Source: JBGSMF01 sp964651475 (GTDB lineage Bacteria; Chloroflexota; Anaerolineae; Fen-1058). Taken from it: 25,918 nucleotides of DNA. The position numbers were made by a program, and so were the translations under genes. The stretch covers positions 1 through 25,918 of the forward strand of contig CAZYXV010000045.1 in assembly GCA_964651475.1 (NCBI GenBank), read 5' to 3'. The notes under the pieces are model-generated. The model was not told the DNA's origin, did no database searches, and saw nothing but the letters and a program-made list of their open reading frames with translations. Positions 7,253-15,711 of this stretch are shown one piece after another; position 1 is the stretch's first letter, and each line of letters opens with the position of its first letter.

Positions 7253-9078
7253 GCTTTCTGTACCACTCGAAAGATGGCATCGAGGTGCGCCAGCTTTACC
7301 TGGCGCAAGGCAAGATGCACAGAGCTATCCAAAGGCGCATCGGTGGGCAGGTGCACCTGAGCCTCCAATCCCAATGCAGGGATGATGACCTTGCCGCTCT
7401 GGCCGCGCTTTTCAACAAGGATACCTTCGCCGCGCCAGTCAGGATGCCGCAAAAGATAGACCAGCGTCCAATGCCGGCTCGAAAGCTGCTCGGCCTGCCG
7501 CACGCTGCCCACCACGGCCTCGACCGCGCCAATCCGTTCCATCACTTGCGGCGCCTCCAAAGGCGCTTCTCCGCGCAAAAAAGCCCTGAGTTGTTGGTGC
7601 GCCACCAAATCAAGATAACGCCGCAACGGACTGGTGAGCTGGACGTAGGCCGCCAGCCCCAAGCCGGCGTGAGGGGCCGCGATGTTTTTGTACTGGCTGC
7701 GCTTGAGAGTGCGCCTGAGCGCAAACATTCCAGACAAGCTCGCGGGCTGTTCTTGCACATCGGGGGATTCCTGGGTATCGAATGGAAAAGGAAGATCGTG
7801 TTCGAGAGCAAAGCCGGCCAAAGCTTCTCCCGCTGCAATCATGGCTTCCTGTACCAGGCTCCGGCTCTTGAGCGGCGGCAAAAGGCGCAAGCTCACTTGC
7901 CCATCGTCCACCTGAACCTTTACTTCGGGGAATTCGATAAAGATGGCATGATTTGCCCGGCGGCGAGCCTGGCACGTCTGGGCTAGGTGATACAGACTAT
8001 TCAAGGGTTCTCGTCTTGCGTCGAGCTGCGCCTGCGCTTCTTCGTAAGTGAGCCGCGTGGCCCGAACCCAACTGAGCGCCACTTGCACGCCGGTCACTTG
8101 CCCTTCAGCGTCCATATCCAATCCAAAAGATAGCGCAGGCGATATATCCATCAAGCCAAGCCCCAAACGTTGCACCACGCTCCTGGGCAGCATGTGAATG
8201 GGTCCCTCAGGCAGGTGCACACTGGCCCCGCGGGCGCGAGCTTCCAGGTCAAGCGCGCTATCGGGGCGCACCATAGCCGCCGCGTCTGCCACGTGCACCC
8301 ACAAGCGGCGACCCTCCAGGCTCACAGCGTCGTCCGGGGTTTCAGTGCCCTCGTCGTCAATCGCAAACGCCGGCAGGTGAGTGAGGTCTAGCCGCACTTC
8401 GTCAAGGCATTCTGGCGGATTTATTTCTGGCTGCGAGCTAATCAGCCCGAAACGCCGCGGGTAGGGGTTGACCGACTCGGTCCAACACCCCAGTTCGAGC
8501 AACAAAGCGTGCGCATTTTCCGGCGTTTCGTCACGGCCCAATTCGCGCAAGAGGCGGCCCCTGGCGCTTTGCCCGAGCGCCAGGTCCTGCACGTCCCGAA
8601 GATAATGCCTGGCATCCACAGGCACATGTCCAGATTGAACCTGCTCCAAGAACATCTTCCAGGCTCGCTTTTCGGCGGCTTCGGCCTCGCGCGCAGCCTG
8701 CTTTTGAGCCACGTCTTGAGGCGAGCATACCGTCACATCTTCGGGCACGCCCCAGAAATAGAGGCCATCGGCTACCCACTGCCAGGCCGACCAGGCCGTG
8801 GACGGGGTATAATCTCCGCACATCAACTCGGCCAACTCAGGCAACGCCGTGTGGCATCCGGCCAAGAGTTCCCAGGCGGTCTGAACCTCGCACGGTTGCG
8901 GCTGCAATTCACTCAAACTATGCAGCGGGCCGGGGTGCAACAAGACAACGTCTTTGGGGCGCACTTTGATCTCGCCCTCTTCCAATTCAATTTCCAATTT
9001 TTCTCCCGCGCGCCGGACACGCGCCGGGCGATTTTTGTAGAGTACCAGGCTACCTTCTCGTATCATAACACTATTCAT
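7240..9078 (-). CDS. RNB-domain ribonuclease (RNase II/R family)
   Basis: About 612 aa from the ATG at 9078 (a second ATG at 9066 is equally possible). The open frame runs further upstream, but that extension looks non-coding and the conserved-looking start is MIREGSLVLYKNRPARV. A small N-terminal beta domain is followed by a helical region (about 110-210) and the RNB nuclease domain. The acidic metal cluster reads IDDEGTETPDDAV (Asp241, 242, 249, 250). The conserved TSPLRRYLDLVAHQQ segment supplies the catalytic Arg. The C-terminus resembles an S1-like OB fold. These enzymes degrade RNA processively from the 3' end. The position equivalent to Asp207 of E. coli RNase II is Thr, as far as I can align by eye. 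No strong Shine-Dalgarno is seen at either start. Confidence 0.85.
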   Translation of the reverse strand: MNSVMIREGSLVLYKNRPARVRRAGEKLEIELEEGEIKVRPKDVVLLHPGPLHSLSELQPQPCEVQTAWELLAGCHTALPELAELMCGDYTPSTAWSAWQWVADGLYFWGVPEDVTVCSPQDVAQKQAAREAEAAEKRAWKMFLEQVQSGHVPVDARHYLRDVQDLALGQSARGRLLRELGRDETPENAHALLLELGCWTESVNPYPRRFGLISSQPEINPPECLDEVRLDLTHLPAFAIDDEGTETPDDAVSLEGRRLWVHVADAAAMVRPDSALDLEARARGASVHLPEGPIHMLPRSVVQRLGLGLMDISPALSFGLDMDAEGQVTGVQVALSWVRATRLTYEEAQAQLDARREPLNSLYHLAQTCQARRRANHAIFIEFPEVKVQVDDGQVSLRLLPPLKSRSLVQEAMIAAGEALAGFALEHDLPFPFDTQESPDVQEQPASLSGMFALRRTLKRSQYKNIAAPHAGLGLAAYVQLTSPLRRYLDLVAHQQLRAFLRGEAPLEAPQVMERIGAVEAVVGSVRQAEQLSSRHWTLVYLLRHPDWRGEGILVEKRGQSGKVIIPALGLEAQVHLPTDAPLDSSVHLALRQVKLAHLDAIFRVVQKACQG

Positions 9079-9166
9079 ACCAGAGAAAAGCCTTTTCGGC
9101 AAATGGGGCAAGGTGGCAAACCCTCCCCCCACCCTCCTTGACCACTTCTGATAACACGCACAACTG

Positions 9167-9175
9167 TGGTAAAAT
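9167..9175 (+). promoter_or_regulatory. Candidate extended -10 for the GAF-kinase operon
   Basis: TGGTAAAAT, a TGn-extended -10, lies in the divergent intergenic region. No good -35 is found at 16-18 bp; a TTGACC at 9138-9143 is too distant (26 bp). It would give a leader of about 140 nt before the kinase. No promoter for the divergent RNase gene was recognised in the 243-bp gap. Confidence 0.35.
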
Positions 9176-9321
9176 ATGATAGTGCGGCCTCCCGCCGCGA
9201 CCTGATCTATCCCAAGGTCACCAAGCGACGCAAAGTAAAAAATAAACCTGGGCGTTGCTTTGTCCTCAGTGGATAAAAATTCTTGCACAGCAGTGTGAAC
9301 AGCAAGAGCAAGGGAGCGCCA

Positions 9322-11241
9322 TTGACTGCATCCGAGTTTCAAAATTGTGAACCAACTGCGCGTCAGCATCAACTGCTCGAGGCCGTAGCCCGCATGGGCA
9401 GCCGCCTGGCCGCCATCCGCAGTTTGCGGCGATTACTCGCGGAAGGCGTGCGTCTGGCCTGCGAGATGGTTCACCTGGAAACAGCCGTGATTTATCTGCT
9501 CGAGGAAGACAAGCATCACCACCGCCTCACTCCGCAAGCAGGGTATGGTCGGGCCGGGACAGAAATCGCCCAACAAGGCCAGGGTTTGTTCGTGGACGAT
9601 TCGTCGCTCGTTGGCCGCGCCCTCCAACAAAAAACAGCGGTCCACGCCACAGCCTCCTGCGACGACGCCCCGCCCCACGTCGAGCTGGCTTTGCCCCTCA
9701 TCTTTGAAAACAGCGCGGGGGCGCTTTTACTCCACGCCGGCCCAGAAATCATCACGCCGGAGACTGTGCCGATCTTTCAACTCCTGGCCGACCAATTGGC
9801 CGTAACCATTCACAACGCGCATCTCAACATCCGGGATGCGCAAGTGCTGGCCAGCGCAGAGCGGCGCGTCAAGTTGCTCGAAGCCGCCACCATGGTAGGC
9901 CGAGACGTGACGTCTATTTTAGATATGGACACGCTGCTGGAGCGGATCGTAGAAGCCATCTGCGCCGTGTACGGTTTTTATTACGCTGCCATCTTTTTGG
10001 TGGATACCAAAATGAGGCGATGGGCCGTTTTGCGCGCCGGTTATGGGGAAGCTGGCCGGCAAATGCTCGAATCGGGTTACTTGCTCGAAATCGCCGACAC
10101 CTCGATGGTGGGCTGGTGCATCAACCACAAACAAGCGCGTATTGCACTCGACGTGGGCCAGGAGGCGGTGCGCTTTGAAAATCCTTTGCTCCCCCTGACT
10201 CGCTCCGAAGTGGCGCTGCCGCTCATGTTGGGCGACGAGGTTATTGGCGCGTTGAGCATTCAAAGCTCGCAAGAATCGGCCTTTGACGAAAAAGATATTT
10301 ACACGCTGCAAATCCTGGCCGACCAACTGGCCATCGTCATCAACAATGCACAGTTATTGAACGATTTGCGCGAAGCCAATCGCGAGTTGTTTCGTTCCAA
10401 GACCTTTGAAGCCATCGCCCAGGCAACCGGCGAAGCCGTTCACTGGGTGGGGAACAAAGCCGCTCCCATCCCCGCCTGCGTTTCGCGCACGCGCGAAGAT
10501 TTGGCGCGCCTCATTTACATGGCCGATGCGCTGTTGCAGCAAGCGCCAGACGCGCTGCGCCAACATCTCTTTGCCCAACTGATCGCCGACGCCGCCCAAA
10601 CACTCGACGAGAAATTGCCCGCGGGGCGCGAGATAATCGCCGGCCTGGAACAACAGGCCTTTAAAAAAGTGCGCCGCACGTTGAATATGGAATCCATCCT
10701 GGAAGACCTGGACATTATCAAGCTGAGCGCCGAGACTATTTTGAGCATCAAAGAAAATCTGATCGGCCCGGCGCGCGAAAGTCACAGGCGGCGGCTGCGC
10801 GTTGACGAGTTGCTCAAAAAGACGGCGCTTTCGATGGCGATCCCGCCTCACATCCAGGTTGAAGAGCGTTACGCCGCCACCTTGCCCTACGTGGTGGCCG
10901 ATCCGCGCCAGTTGGAAAACGTCTTTGGCAATCTGCTCAAAAACGCGGTGGAGGCTATGGAGGGGCGTCCCGAACCACGTCTCACCATCGAAGCCATGCC
11001 CGCTAAAACCGACGGCTTTGTAGCCATACACGTTTCGGATACGGGCTGCGGCATCCCCAAATCGGACCTGGATCGCATCTGGATTTCGTTTTACACAACC
11101 AAAGGCAACCGGGGCGGCACGGGGCTGGGATTGTCTTCTTGCATGCAAATCATTAATCAAATGGAGGGTAAAATCGAGGTCGAAAGCGAAGTCGGCGTAG
11201 GAACCAAATTCACAGTACTGTTGCCCGCGCTCGAAGAGTAA
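9322..11241 (+). CDS. Cytoplasmic GAF-GAF sensor kinase with atypical H-box
   Basis: About 639 aa from the TTG at 9322, chosen because AGGGAG (9311-9316) lies 5 nt upstream; an in-frame TTG at 9283 lacks a Shine-Dalgarno. A degenerate GAF domain (about 25-170) and a second GAF (about 180-345, with the DTSMVGWCINHKQARIALDV block) lead through a helix into ATGEAVHWVGNKAAP, where His374 is the likely phospho-acceptor. A long helical stretch of about 150 residues precedes a canonical HATPase_c domain: N-box FGNLLKNAVEAME, G1 DTGCGIP, G2 GGTGLGLSSC. There are no membrane helices, so the signal is cytoplasmic. It shares the GAF block and the H-box with the hybrid kinase at 12434 and probably arose with it by duplication. 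Confidence 0.88.
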   Translation: MTASEFQNCEPTARQHQLLEAVARMGSRLAAIRSLRRLLAEGVRLACEMVHLETAVIYLLEEDKHHHRLTPQAGYGRAGTEIAQQGQGLFVDDSSLVGRALQQKTAVHATASCDDAPPHVELALPLIFENSAGALLLHAGPEIITPETVPIFQLLADQLAVTIHNAHLNIRDAQVLASAERRVKLLEAATMVGRDVTSILDMDTLLERIVEAICAVYGFYYAAIFLVDTKMRRWAVLRAGYGEAGRQMLESGYLLEIADTSMVGWCINHKQARIALDVGQEAVRFENPLLPLTRSEVALPLMLGDEVIGALSIQSSQESAFDEKDIYTLQILADQLAIVINNAQLLNDLREANRELFRSKTFEAIAQATGEAVHWVGNKAAPIPACVSRTREDLARLIYMADALLQQAPDALRQHLFAQLIADAAQTLDEKLPAGREIIAGLEQQAFKKVRRTLNMESILEDLDIIKLSAETILSIKENLIGPARESHRRRLRVDELLKKTALSMAIPPHIQVEERYAATLPYVVADPRQLENVFGNLLKNAVEAMEGRPEPRLTIEAMPAKTDGFVAIHVSDTGCGIPKSDLDRIWISFYTTKGNRGGTGLGLSSCMQIINQMEGKIEVESEVGVGTKFTVLLPALEE

Positions 11242-11303
11242 AACCACCTCTTTCGATCTCATCCCGGCGAGGGCAATAGCTCGAAACACGAATGGAGGTT
11301 TAA

Positions 11304-11990
11304 ATGAGCCTTAGTCTCACCTGGTACGGACATGCTACGTTGGGCCTGGAAACAGGCGGCTATCACATTTTAATAGATCCATTCTTAACGGGTAACCCCG
11401 CGGCCAGCGCAAGCGCCGACTCTGTGCCGGCGGATTACATCCTGGTCAGCCACGGGCACGGCGACCACATGGGCGATACAATCGCCATCGCGAAACGAAC
11501 CGGCGCCGTCGCCGTCAGCAATTTTGAAATCGCCAACTGGCTCGAGGGTCACGGCCTCAAGGTACATCCTCAACACCTCGGCGGCGGCTACCGGCATCCC
11601 TTTGGCTACCTCAAGCTCACCCTGGCTTTGCACGGGTCGGGACTGCCCGATGGTTCTTACGGCGGCAACCCGGCCGGTTTTTTGCTCACCACCACTAGCC
11701 AGCGCCGGGTTTACCTGGCGTGCGACACGGGACTGTTTGGAGATATGCGCCTGATTGGCGAGGAGGGGCTTGACCTGGCAGTGCTGCCCATCGGGGATAA
11801 CTTTACGATGGGGCCAGCAGACGCCCTGCGCGCCGTCAAGTTACTCCAACCCAAGCACGTCATTCCCGTTCACTATAACACGTGGGAGTTGATCGCCCAG
11901 GACCCCCAACAATGGGCAGCGCAAGTAAAAGCCGAAACGAACGTGCAGGTTCACGTGTTAAAACCGGGAGAAAGTTTTACGCTCGCGTGA
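11304..11990 (+). CDS. UPF0173-family metal-dependent hydrolase (MBL fold)
   Basis: A 228-aa protein with the compact metallo-beta-lactamase fold of the UPF0173/YtkL group: WYGHATLGLE at the N-terminus, LIDPFLTGNP, and the zinc-binding HGHGDH motif (His50, His52, Asp54, His55). Further ligands are in CDTGLFGDM and in the C-terminal PVHYNTW. The length is typical for the family. The physiological substrate is not known. A strong GGAGG Shine-Dalgarno (11294-11298) sets the ATG. It lies 62 nt after the first GAF kinase and 36 nt before a response regulator, so it is embedded in the signalling operon. Whether it takes part in signalling or is a passenger cannot be told. Confidence 0.9.
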   Translation: MSLSLTWYGHATLGLETGGYHILIDPFLTGNPAASASADSVPADYILVSHGHGDHMGDTIAIAKRTGAVAVSNFEIANWLEGHGLKVHPQHLGGGYRHPFGYLKLTLALHGSGLPDGSYGGNPAGFLLTTTSQRRVYLACDTGLFGDMRLIGEEGLDLAVLPIGDNFTMGPADALRAVKLLQPKHVIPVHYNTWELIAQDPQQWAAQVKAETNVQVHVLKPGESFTLA

Positions 11991-12026
11991 ATTCCAGTGT
12001 GTGAATACCAAAGGAGGTGGAAAAGC

Positions 12027-12434
12027 GTGGAAAGAGCAACCAAAATTTTGCTGGTAGATGACGAAAGGCCAGTGCTGCGCAGCATGGAAAAAACTTTTCT
12101 GCGGGCCGGGTTTGACGTAGAAACGGCCGGCAATATCACGGAGGGATTAGAACTGTTCAAAGAAATGTTTGAAAGCGACGCCCCCTTTGATATTGCCGTG
12201 CTCGACCTCAACATGCCCAACTTTGATGGGGTCGAGTCGGCCAACGCCGGGTTCGACTTGCTCCAAAAATTGCTCGAAATACAGCCCAATTTACCCATCA
12301 TTGTGCTCACGGCTTTCGACGCTGTTTCAAAAGCCAAAGTTGCCATCAACGCTGGCGCCCGCGACTTTTTTGTCAAAGGGCGCGAGGAAGGCTTGGTGGA
12401 ACTGGTGCGCAAGACTTTAACAGGAGAACAGTAA
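12027..12434 (+). CDS. CheY-like single-domain response regulator
   Basis: A 135-aa REC domain without an output domain. The GTG at 12027 is chosen because AAGGAGGTGG (12011-12020) is directly upstream and the protein then starts MERATKILLVDDERPV; the frame remains open to an earlier ATG at 11997. The acidic pair Asp11-Asp12, phospho-acceptor Asp60 (IAVLDLNMP), the Thr in IIVLTAFD and the Lys in FFVKG are all present, so it should be phosphorylatable. A small insertion follows the phospho-site (FDGVESANAGFDLL). Its TAA overlaps the ATG of the hybrid kinase by one base (TAATG), implying coupled translation and a likely functional pair. Output is probably by protein contact or phosphorelay. Confidence 0.9.
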   Translation: MERATKILLVDDERPVLRSMEKTFLRAGFDVETAGNITEGLELFKEMFESDAPFDIAVLDLNMPNFDGVESANAGFDLLQKLLEIQPNLPIIVLTAFDAVSKAKVAINAGARDFFVKGREEGLVELVRKTLTGEQ

Positions 12435-14734
12435 TGCAACTTGAGCAATCACCACAGGCCTTCGACCTGCCTGACCCGGTAAAACAGGTGGAACGCCATG
12501 CCAAGCTATTGGAAGCAGCCGCCAAGGTCGGTCAGGCCGTCACCGCGCTGCTTGACCTGGACATTCTGTTCAGCCAGGTCGTTGACATTATTTGCGATAC
12601 GTACGAATTTTACTACGCGGGGGTGTTTCTCGTGGATCCGCACCAGCCGGGCTACGCCGTTTTGCGCGTTGGACGCGGCGAGGCGGGGCGCAAGATGGTC
12701 GAACAAGGGCACAAGCTCAAAATTGGCGACACTTCGATGATCGGCTGGTGCATCAATCACAAGCAGGCGCGCATCGCACTCGACGTGGGCCAAGACGCCG
12801 TGCGTTTTGATAATCCCCACTTGCCCGCCACGCGCTCCGAAATGGCGCTCCCCCTCATCGTGGGCGACGAGGCCATCGGCGCCGTGACGGTGCAATCCGT
12901 CGAAGAAGCCGCTTTCAGCGATATAGACATCACCTCTCTGCAAGCCATGGCTAACCAGCTTGCCATTGCCATCAAAAACGCGCAGATGCACACCCAGGCT
13001 CAGCGGCGCGCTCGCCTGCTGGAAACCGCCGCACAGGTGGGGCGAGACATGGCCTCAATCCTCAACCTGGACGAGCTGCTGCCCGAGACAGCCGACCTGA
13101 TTTGCGACGCTTATGGCTTTTATTACGCCGGCGTCTTTTTAGTGGACGAGGCCGGCAAATGGGCCGTGCTGCGCGCGGGACACGGCGAGCCAGGGCGAAT
13201 CATGCTGGAAGGCGGGCACAAGCTCCAAATCGGCGACACTTCGATGATTGGCTGGTGCATCAAGCACAAAGAAGCGCGCATCGCACTCGACGTGGGCCAA
13301 GACGCCGTGCGCTTTGATAATCCTTACACGCCCAAGACGCGCTCCGAAATGGCGCTGCCGCTGGTGGTCGGCAGCGAAGCCATCGGCGCGCTGACCATTC
13401 AAAGCGAGCAAATGGCGGCTTTTAGCCAGGACGACATCACCTCGCTGCAAGCGATGGCGGATCACCTGGCCGTGGCGATTGATAATGCGCGCTTGTTGGC
13501 CGAACTGGAAGAGGCTCACCGCGAACTGGTGCGCACCAAGACATTTGAGGCCATCGCCACAGCCACCGGCGAGGCCATCCACTGGATCGGCAACAAGGCC
13601 CTGCCTATCGTAACCAGCGCGGAGCGCCTGCGCGGCGATGTGGCGCAATTCGTTGTGGCGGCTGGCGCAGTCGTCGAGCAAGCGCCTGCCACGCTCCAGG
13701 AACACGTCTTGGCGCAATTGGTGCGCGAGTGGGCGCAGACGTTTACCGGCCTGTATCCTTCGGCGCGCCAGGCTATTGATGGATTACAAAAGATGCGGGT
13801 GGACAAAGCGCGCCGCCTGCTGAGCGCCGAATCTGTCTACGAGGACCTGGCATTGATTGACGAGAGCGCGCGCCTGATTGTGGCCGTCAAGGAAGGGTTG
13901 ATCGGCCCGACGCGCGAACACAAGCCGCGCCCGACGATGCTGCAAGATGTGGCCAAAGATGCCGCCGTTCGCCTGGGCATCGCGCCGGATGTAATCGTTT
14001 ACCAAATCGCGCTGGATACGCCGCTGGTGCGCGTGGACGCCACGCAAATGAATCGCGTATTCACCAACTTGCTCAAGAACGCCATAGAGGCTATGGAAGG
14101 CCAGGACGTCAAGCGCATCACCGTCGGCATGCGCCCAGCGGACGAGCCGGGCTTTGCAGAAGTGACCGTGGCCGATACCGGCCGCGGCATCCCCCCCGAA
14201 GAGATAGATAAAATTTGGGCCGCTTTTTATCTCTCCAACAAAGACAGCAAGATACATCACGGGTTGGGGCTGGCAGCCTGCCTCCAGGTTGTGAACCAGA
14301 TGGATGGTAAAATCTCGGTGCAAAGCGAGCTGGGGGTGGGGACCGTATTTACCCTCTTGCTGCCCGCCATCACCGATAGAGACAAGATCAACTTGCCGGC
14401 CGGCAGCAAGACCATCTTGCTCGTTGACGACGACGACGATTGGCGGCAATACGCGCAAGCGATATTTGAACAGGCCGGCTATCGCGTCCAGACCTCACCC
14501 TCTGTGTCAGGCATTGACCTTGCCGCGATCAATCGGATCATTGTAGACCAGACCCTGGAGCACGCCGACGTAATGGACGTGCTCCGCGCGCTGCGCGAAG
14601 CCAAGGCGCAAGACAAGACGATTGTGGTAACTAACAACCTGATCGTCGAGCAGACGACTGACCTGCTCCAAACCGGCATCCAAGACGTGGTGCTGAAACC
14701 CTACACCGCCATCGAACTGGCGACGCTTTTGTAA
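12434..14734 (+). CDS. Hybrid GAF-GAF histidine kinase with C-terminal receiver domain
   Basis: A 766-aa soluble protein. It has two tandem GAF domains (about 25-185 and 195-355) that repeat with a 169-residue period and share a nearly identical block (DTSMIGWCI..HK.ARIALDV). A linker helix leads to ATGEAIHWIGNKALP with candidate phospho-acceptor His383. An extended helical segment (about 395-500) precedes the HATPase_c domain: N-box FTNLLKNAIEAME (543-555), G1 DTGRGIP (581-587), G2 HHGLGLAAC (608-616). The C-terminal REC domain (658-766) has the Asp cluster 665-669, the phospho-site Asp705 in IIVDQTL, Thr733 and Lys755. It is coupled to the preceding response regulator by a TAATG overlap with an AGGAGA ribosome-binding site. 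A phosphorelay between its kinase core, its own REC and the free REC is plausible. Confidence 0.9.
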   Translation: MQLEQSPQAFDLPDPVKQVERHAKLLEAAAKVGQAVTALLDLDILFSQVVDIICDTYEFYYAGVFLVDPHQPGYAVLRVGRGEAGRKMVEQGHKLKIGDTSMIGWCINHKQARIALDVGQDAVRFDNPHLPATRSEMALPLIVGDEAIGAVTVQSVEEAAFSDIDITSLQAMANQLAIAIKNAQMHTQAQRRARLLETAAQVGRDMASILNLDELLPETADLICDAYGFYYAGVFLVDEAGKWAVLRAGHGEPGRIMLEGGHKLQIGDTSMIGWCIKHKEARIALDVGQDAVRFDNPYTPKTRSEMALPLVVGSEAIGALTIQSEQMAAFSQDDITSLQAMADHLAVAIDNARLLAELEEAHRELVRTKTFEAIATATGEAIHWIGNKALPIVTSAERLRGDVAQFVVAAGAVVEQAPATLQEHVLAQLVREWAQTFTGLYPSARQAIDGLQKMRVDKARRLLSAESVYEDLALIDESARLIVAVKEGLIGPTREHKPRPTMLQDVAKDAAVRLGIAPDVIVYQIALDTPLVRVDATQMNRVFTNLLKNAIEAMEGQDVKRITVGMRPADEPGFAEVTVADTGRGIPPEEIDKIWAAFYLSNKDSKIHHGLGLAACLQVVNQMDGKISVQSELGVGTVFTLLLPAITDRDKINLPAGSKTILLVDDDDDWRQYAQAIFEQAGYRVQTSPSVSGIDLAAINRIIVDQTLEHADVMDVLRALREAKAQDKTIVVTNNLIVEQTTDLLQTGIQDVVLKPYTAIELATLL

Positions 14735-14743
14735 GCCCTGTTT

Positions 14744-14785
14744 CGCAAGACCTCCGAGGTGTCAAAGCCTCGGAGGTCTATTGCG
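14744..14785. terminator. Strong hairpin after the kinase operon
   Basis: A perfect 12-bp stem, AGACCTCCGAGG (14748-14759) with 14768-14779, around an 8-nt loop. It extends by CGCA (14744-14747) / TGCG (14782-14785) across small bulges. There is no T-run, so it may be a factor-assisted terminator or one copy of a dispersed palindromic repeat. Confidence 0.5.
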
Positions 14786-14800
14786 AGCATAGAAAACACG

Positions 14801-14860
14801 GGTCACAGAGGATTTTGAAATTTCTCTGCGTGTCTCTGTGAACCTCTGGGCGTCTCTGTG
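14801..14860. repeat. CTCTGTG-rich imperfect repeat
   Basis: CTCTGTG occurs at 14834-14840 and 14854-14860, and its complement CACAGAG at 14804-14810, giving both direct and inverted pairings in the gap before the MBL gene. It looks like intergenic repeat DNA rather than a promoter. No clear promoter is seen for the next gene. Confidence 0.45.
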
Positions 14861-14892
14861 TTCCTGTTTGGTTCTGGCTCGGCCTGGCTAGG

Positions 14893-15693
14893 ATGTTAAA
14901 ACTGGATGATTCCGGAACAGTAACGCGGGCGACGATGGCGCGCACGATCCTGGGGCGGCCCATCTACACTGTGGAAATCTATGTTGTGGATGGCTGGCTG
15001 ATAGACTGCGGCCCCCCGGCAACGAGCGGCGAGATTGTCCGCTTTGCGCGCGAGCGGGAACTGCGCGGTGTGGTCAACACTCATCACCACGAAGACCACG
15101 CTGGGGGCGACGCCGCCCTGTACCGTGAGCTAGGCTGGATTCCACAGGCGCCTGCGCTGGCCGTGCCGATCCTGGCCGCGCCGCCGCGCCTGGAATTCTA
15201 TCGCCGGTTGGCCTGGGGGCAACCCGCACCGGTGCAGGCGCGGGCGCTCGGCGATAGAGTCGAGACTGGGCGGCACCAGTTTGAGGTGATTCCAACGCCG
15301 GGGCATTGCCCCGATCACATCTGCCTGCTGGAGAGCAACGAAGGCTGGCTGTTTTCCGGCGACCTGTTCATCGCCGAGCGCGCCAAGTACATGCGCGCCG
15401 ACGAAGATATGCCGCTTCTGCTCGACTCGCTGCGCCGCATTGCAACGCTCGGCTTTGACACGCTGATCTGTTCACATGCCGGCATTGTACAAGATGGCCC
15501 GGCGGCAATCCGCAGGAAAATAGATTTCTGGGAAAACATACAGGGCCGCGCGCAAACCTTGCTGGGAGAGGGCAAACCGCTCCACGTTATTCGCGATAAA
15601 CTGCTAGGCCCTGAAAACCAGATGGCCTTTATCACACGCGGGCATTTTTCCAAATTCAACCTGATCAAAGCGATGGTCGGCAACAAAACATAA
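14893..15693 (+). CDS. MBL-fold metallo-hydrolase
   Basis: A 266-aa metallo-beta-lactamase-fold protein of the glyoxalase II-like type. The zinc motif is THHHEDHAGG (His64, His66, Asp68, His69). Later ligands are visible in TPGHCPDH, FSGDLFIA (bridging Asp) and ICSHAG. A C-terminal helical segment (about 205-266) resembles the substrate-covering domain of thioesterase-like members. The substrate is unknown; a thioester or other small hydrolysable metabolite is possible. It is not closely related to the UPF0173 protein upstream. The only Shine-Dalgarno-like sequence (GGCTAGG) is very close to the ATG, so the start is less certain. It is followed 18 nt later by an exported protein. Confidence 0.82.
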   Translation: MLKLDDSGTVTRATMARTILGRPIYTVEIYVVDGWLIDCGPPATSGEIVRFARERELRGVVNTHHHEDHAGGDAALYRELGWIPQAPALAVPILAAPPRLEFYRRLAWGQPAPVQARALGDRVETGRHQFEVIPTPGHCPDHICLLESNEGWLFSGDLFIAERAKYMRADEDMPLLLDSLRRIATLGFDTLICSHAGIVQDGPAAIRRKIDFWENIQGRAQTLLGEGKPLHVIRDKLLGPENQMAFITRGHFSKFNLIKAMVGNKT

Positions 15694-15711
15694 TTGACCG
15701 GGAGGCACCCT

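Noticed and set aside
9079..9372. N-terminal extension of the RNB ribonuclease
   Set aside because: The open frame continues upstream, but it overlaps the divergent intergenic region and the kinase start, has no domain character, and the conserved-looking start is MIREGSLVLYKN.
10354..11289. 311-codon minus-strand open frame
   Set aside because: Lies opposite the clear HATPase region of the GAF kinase; no RBS and no recognisable domain.
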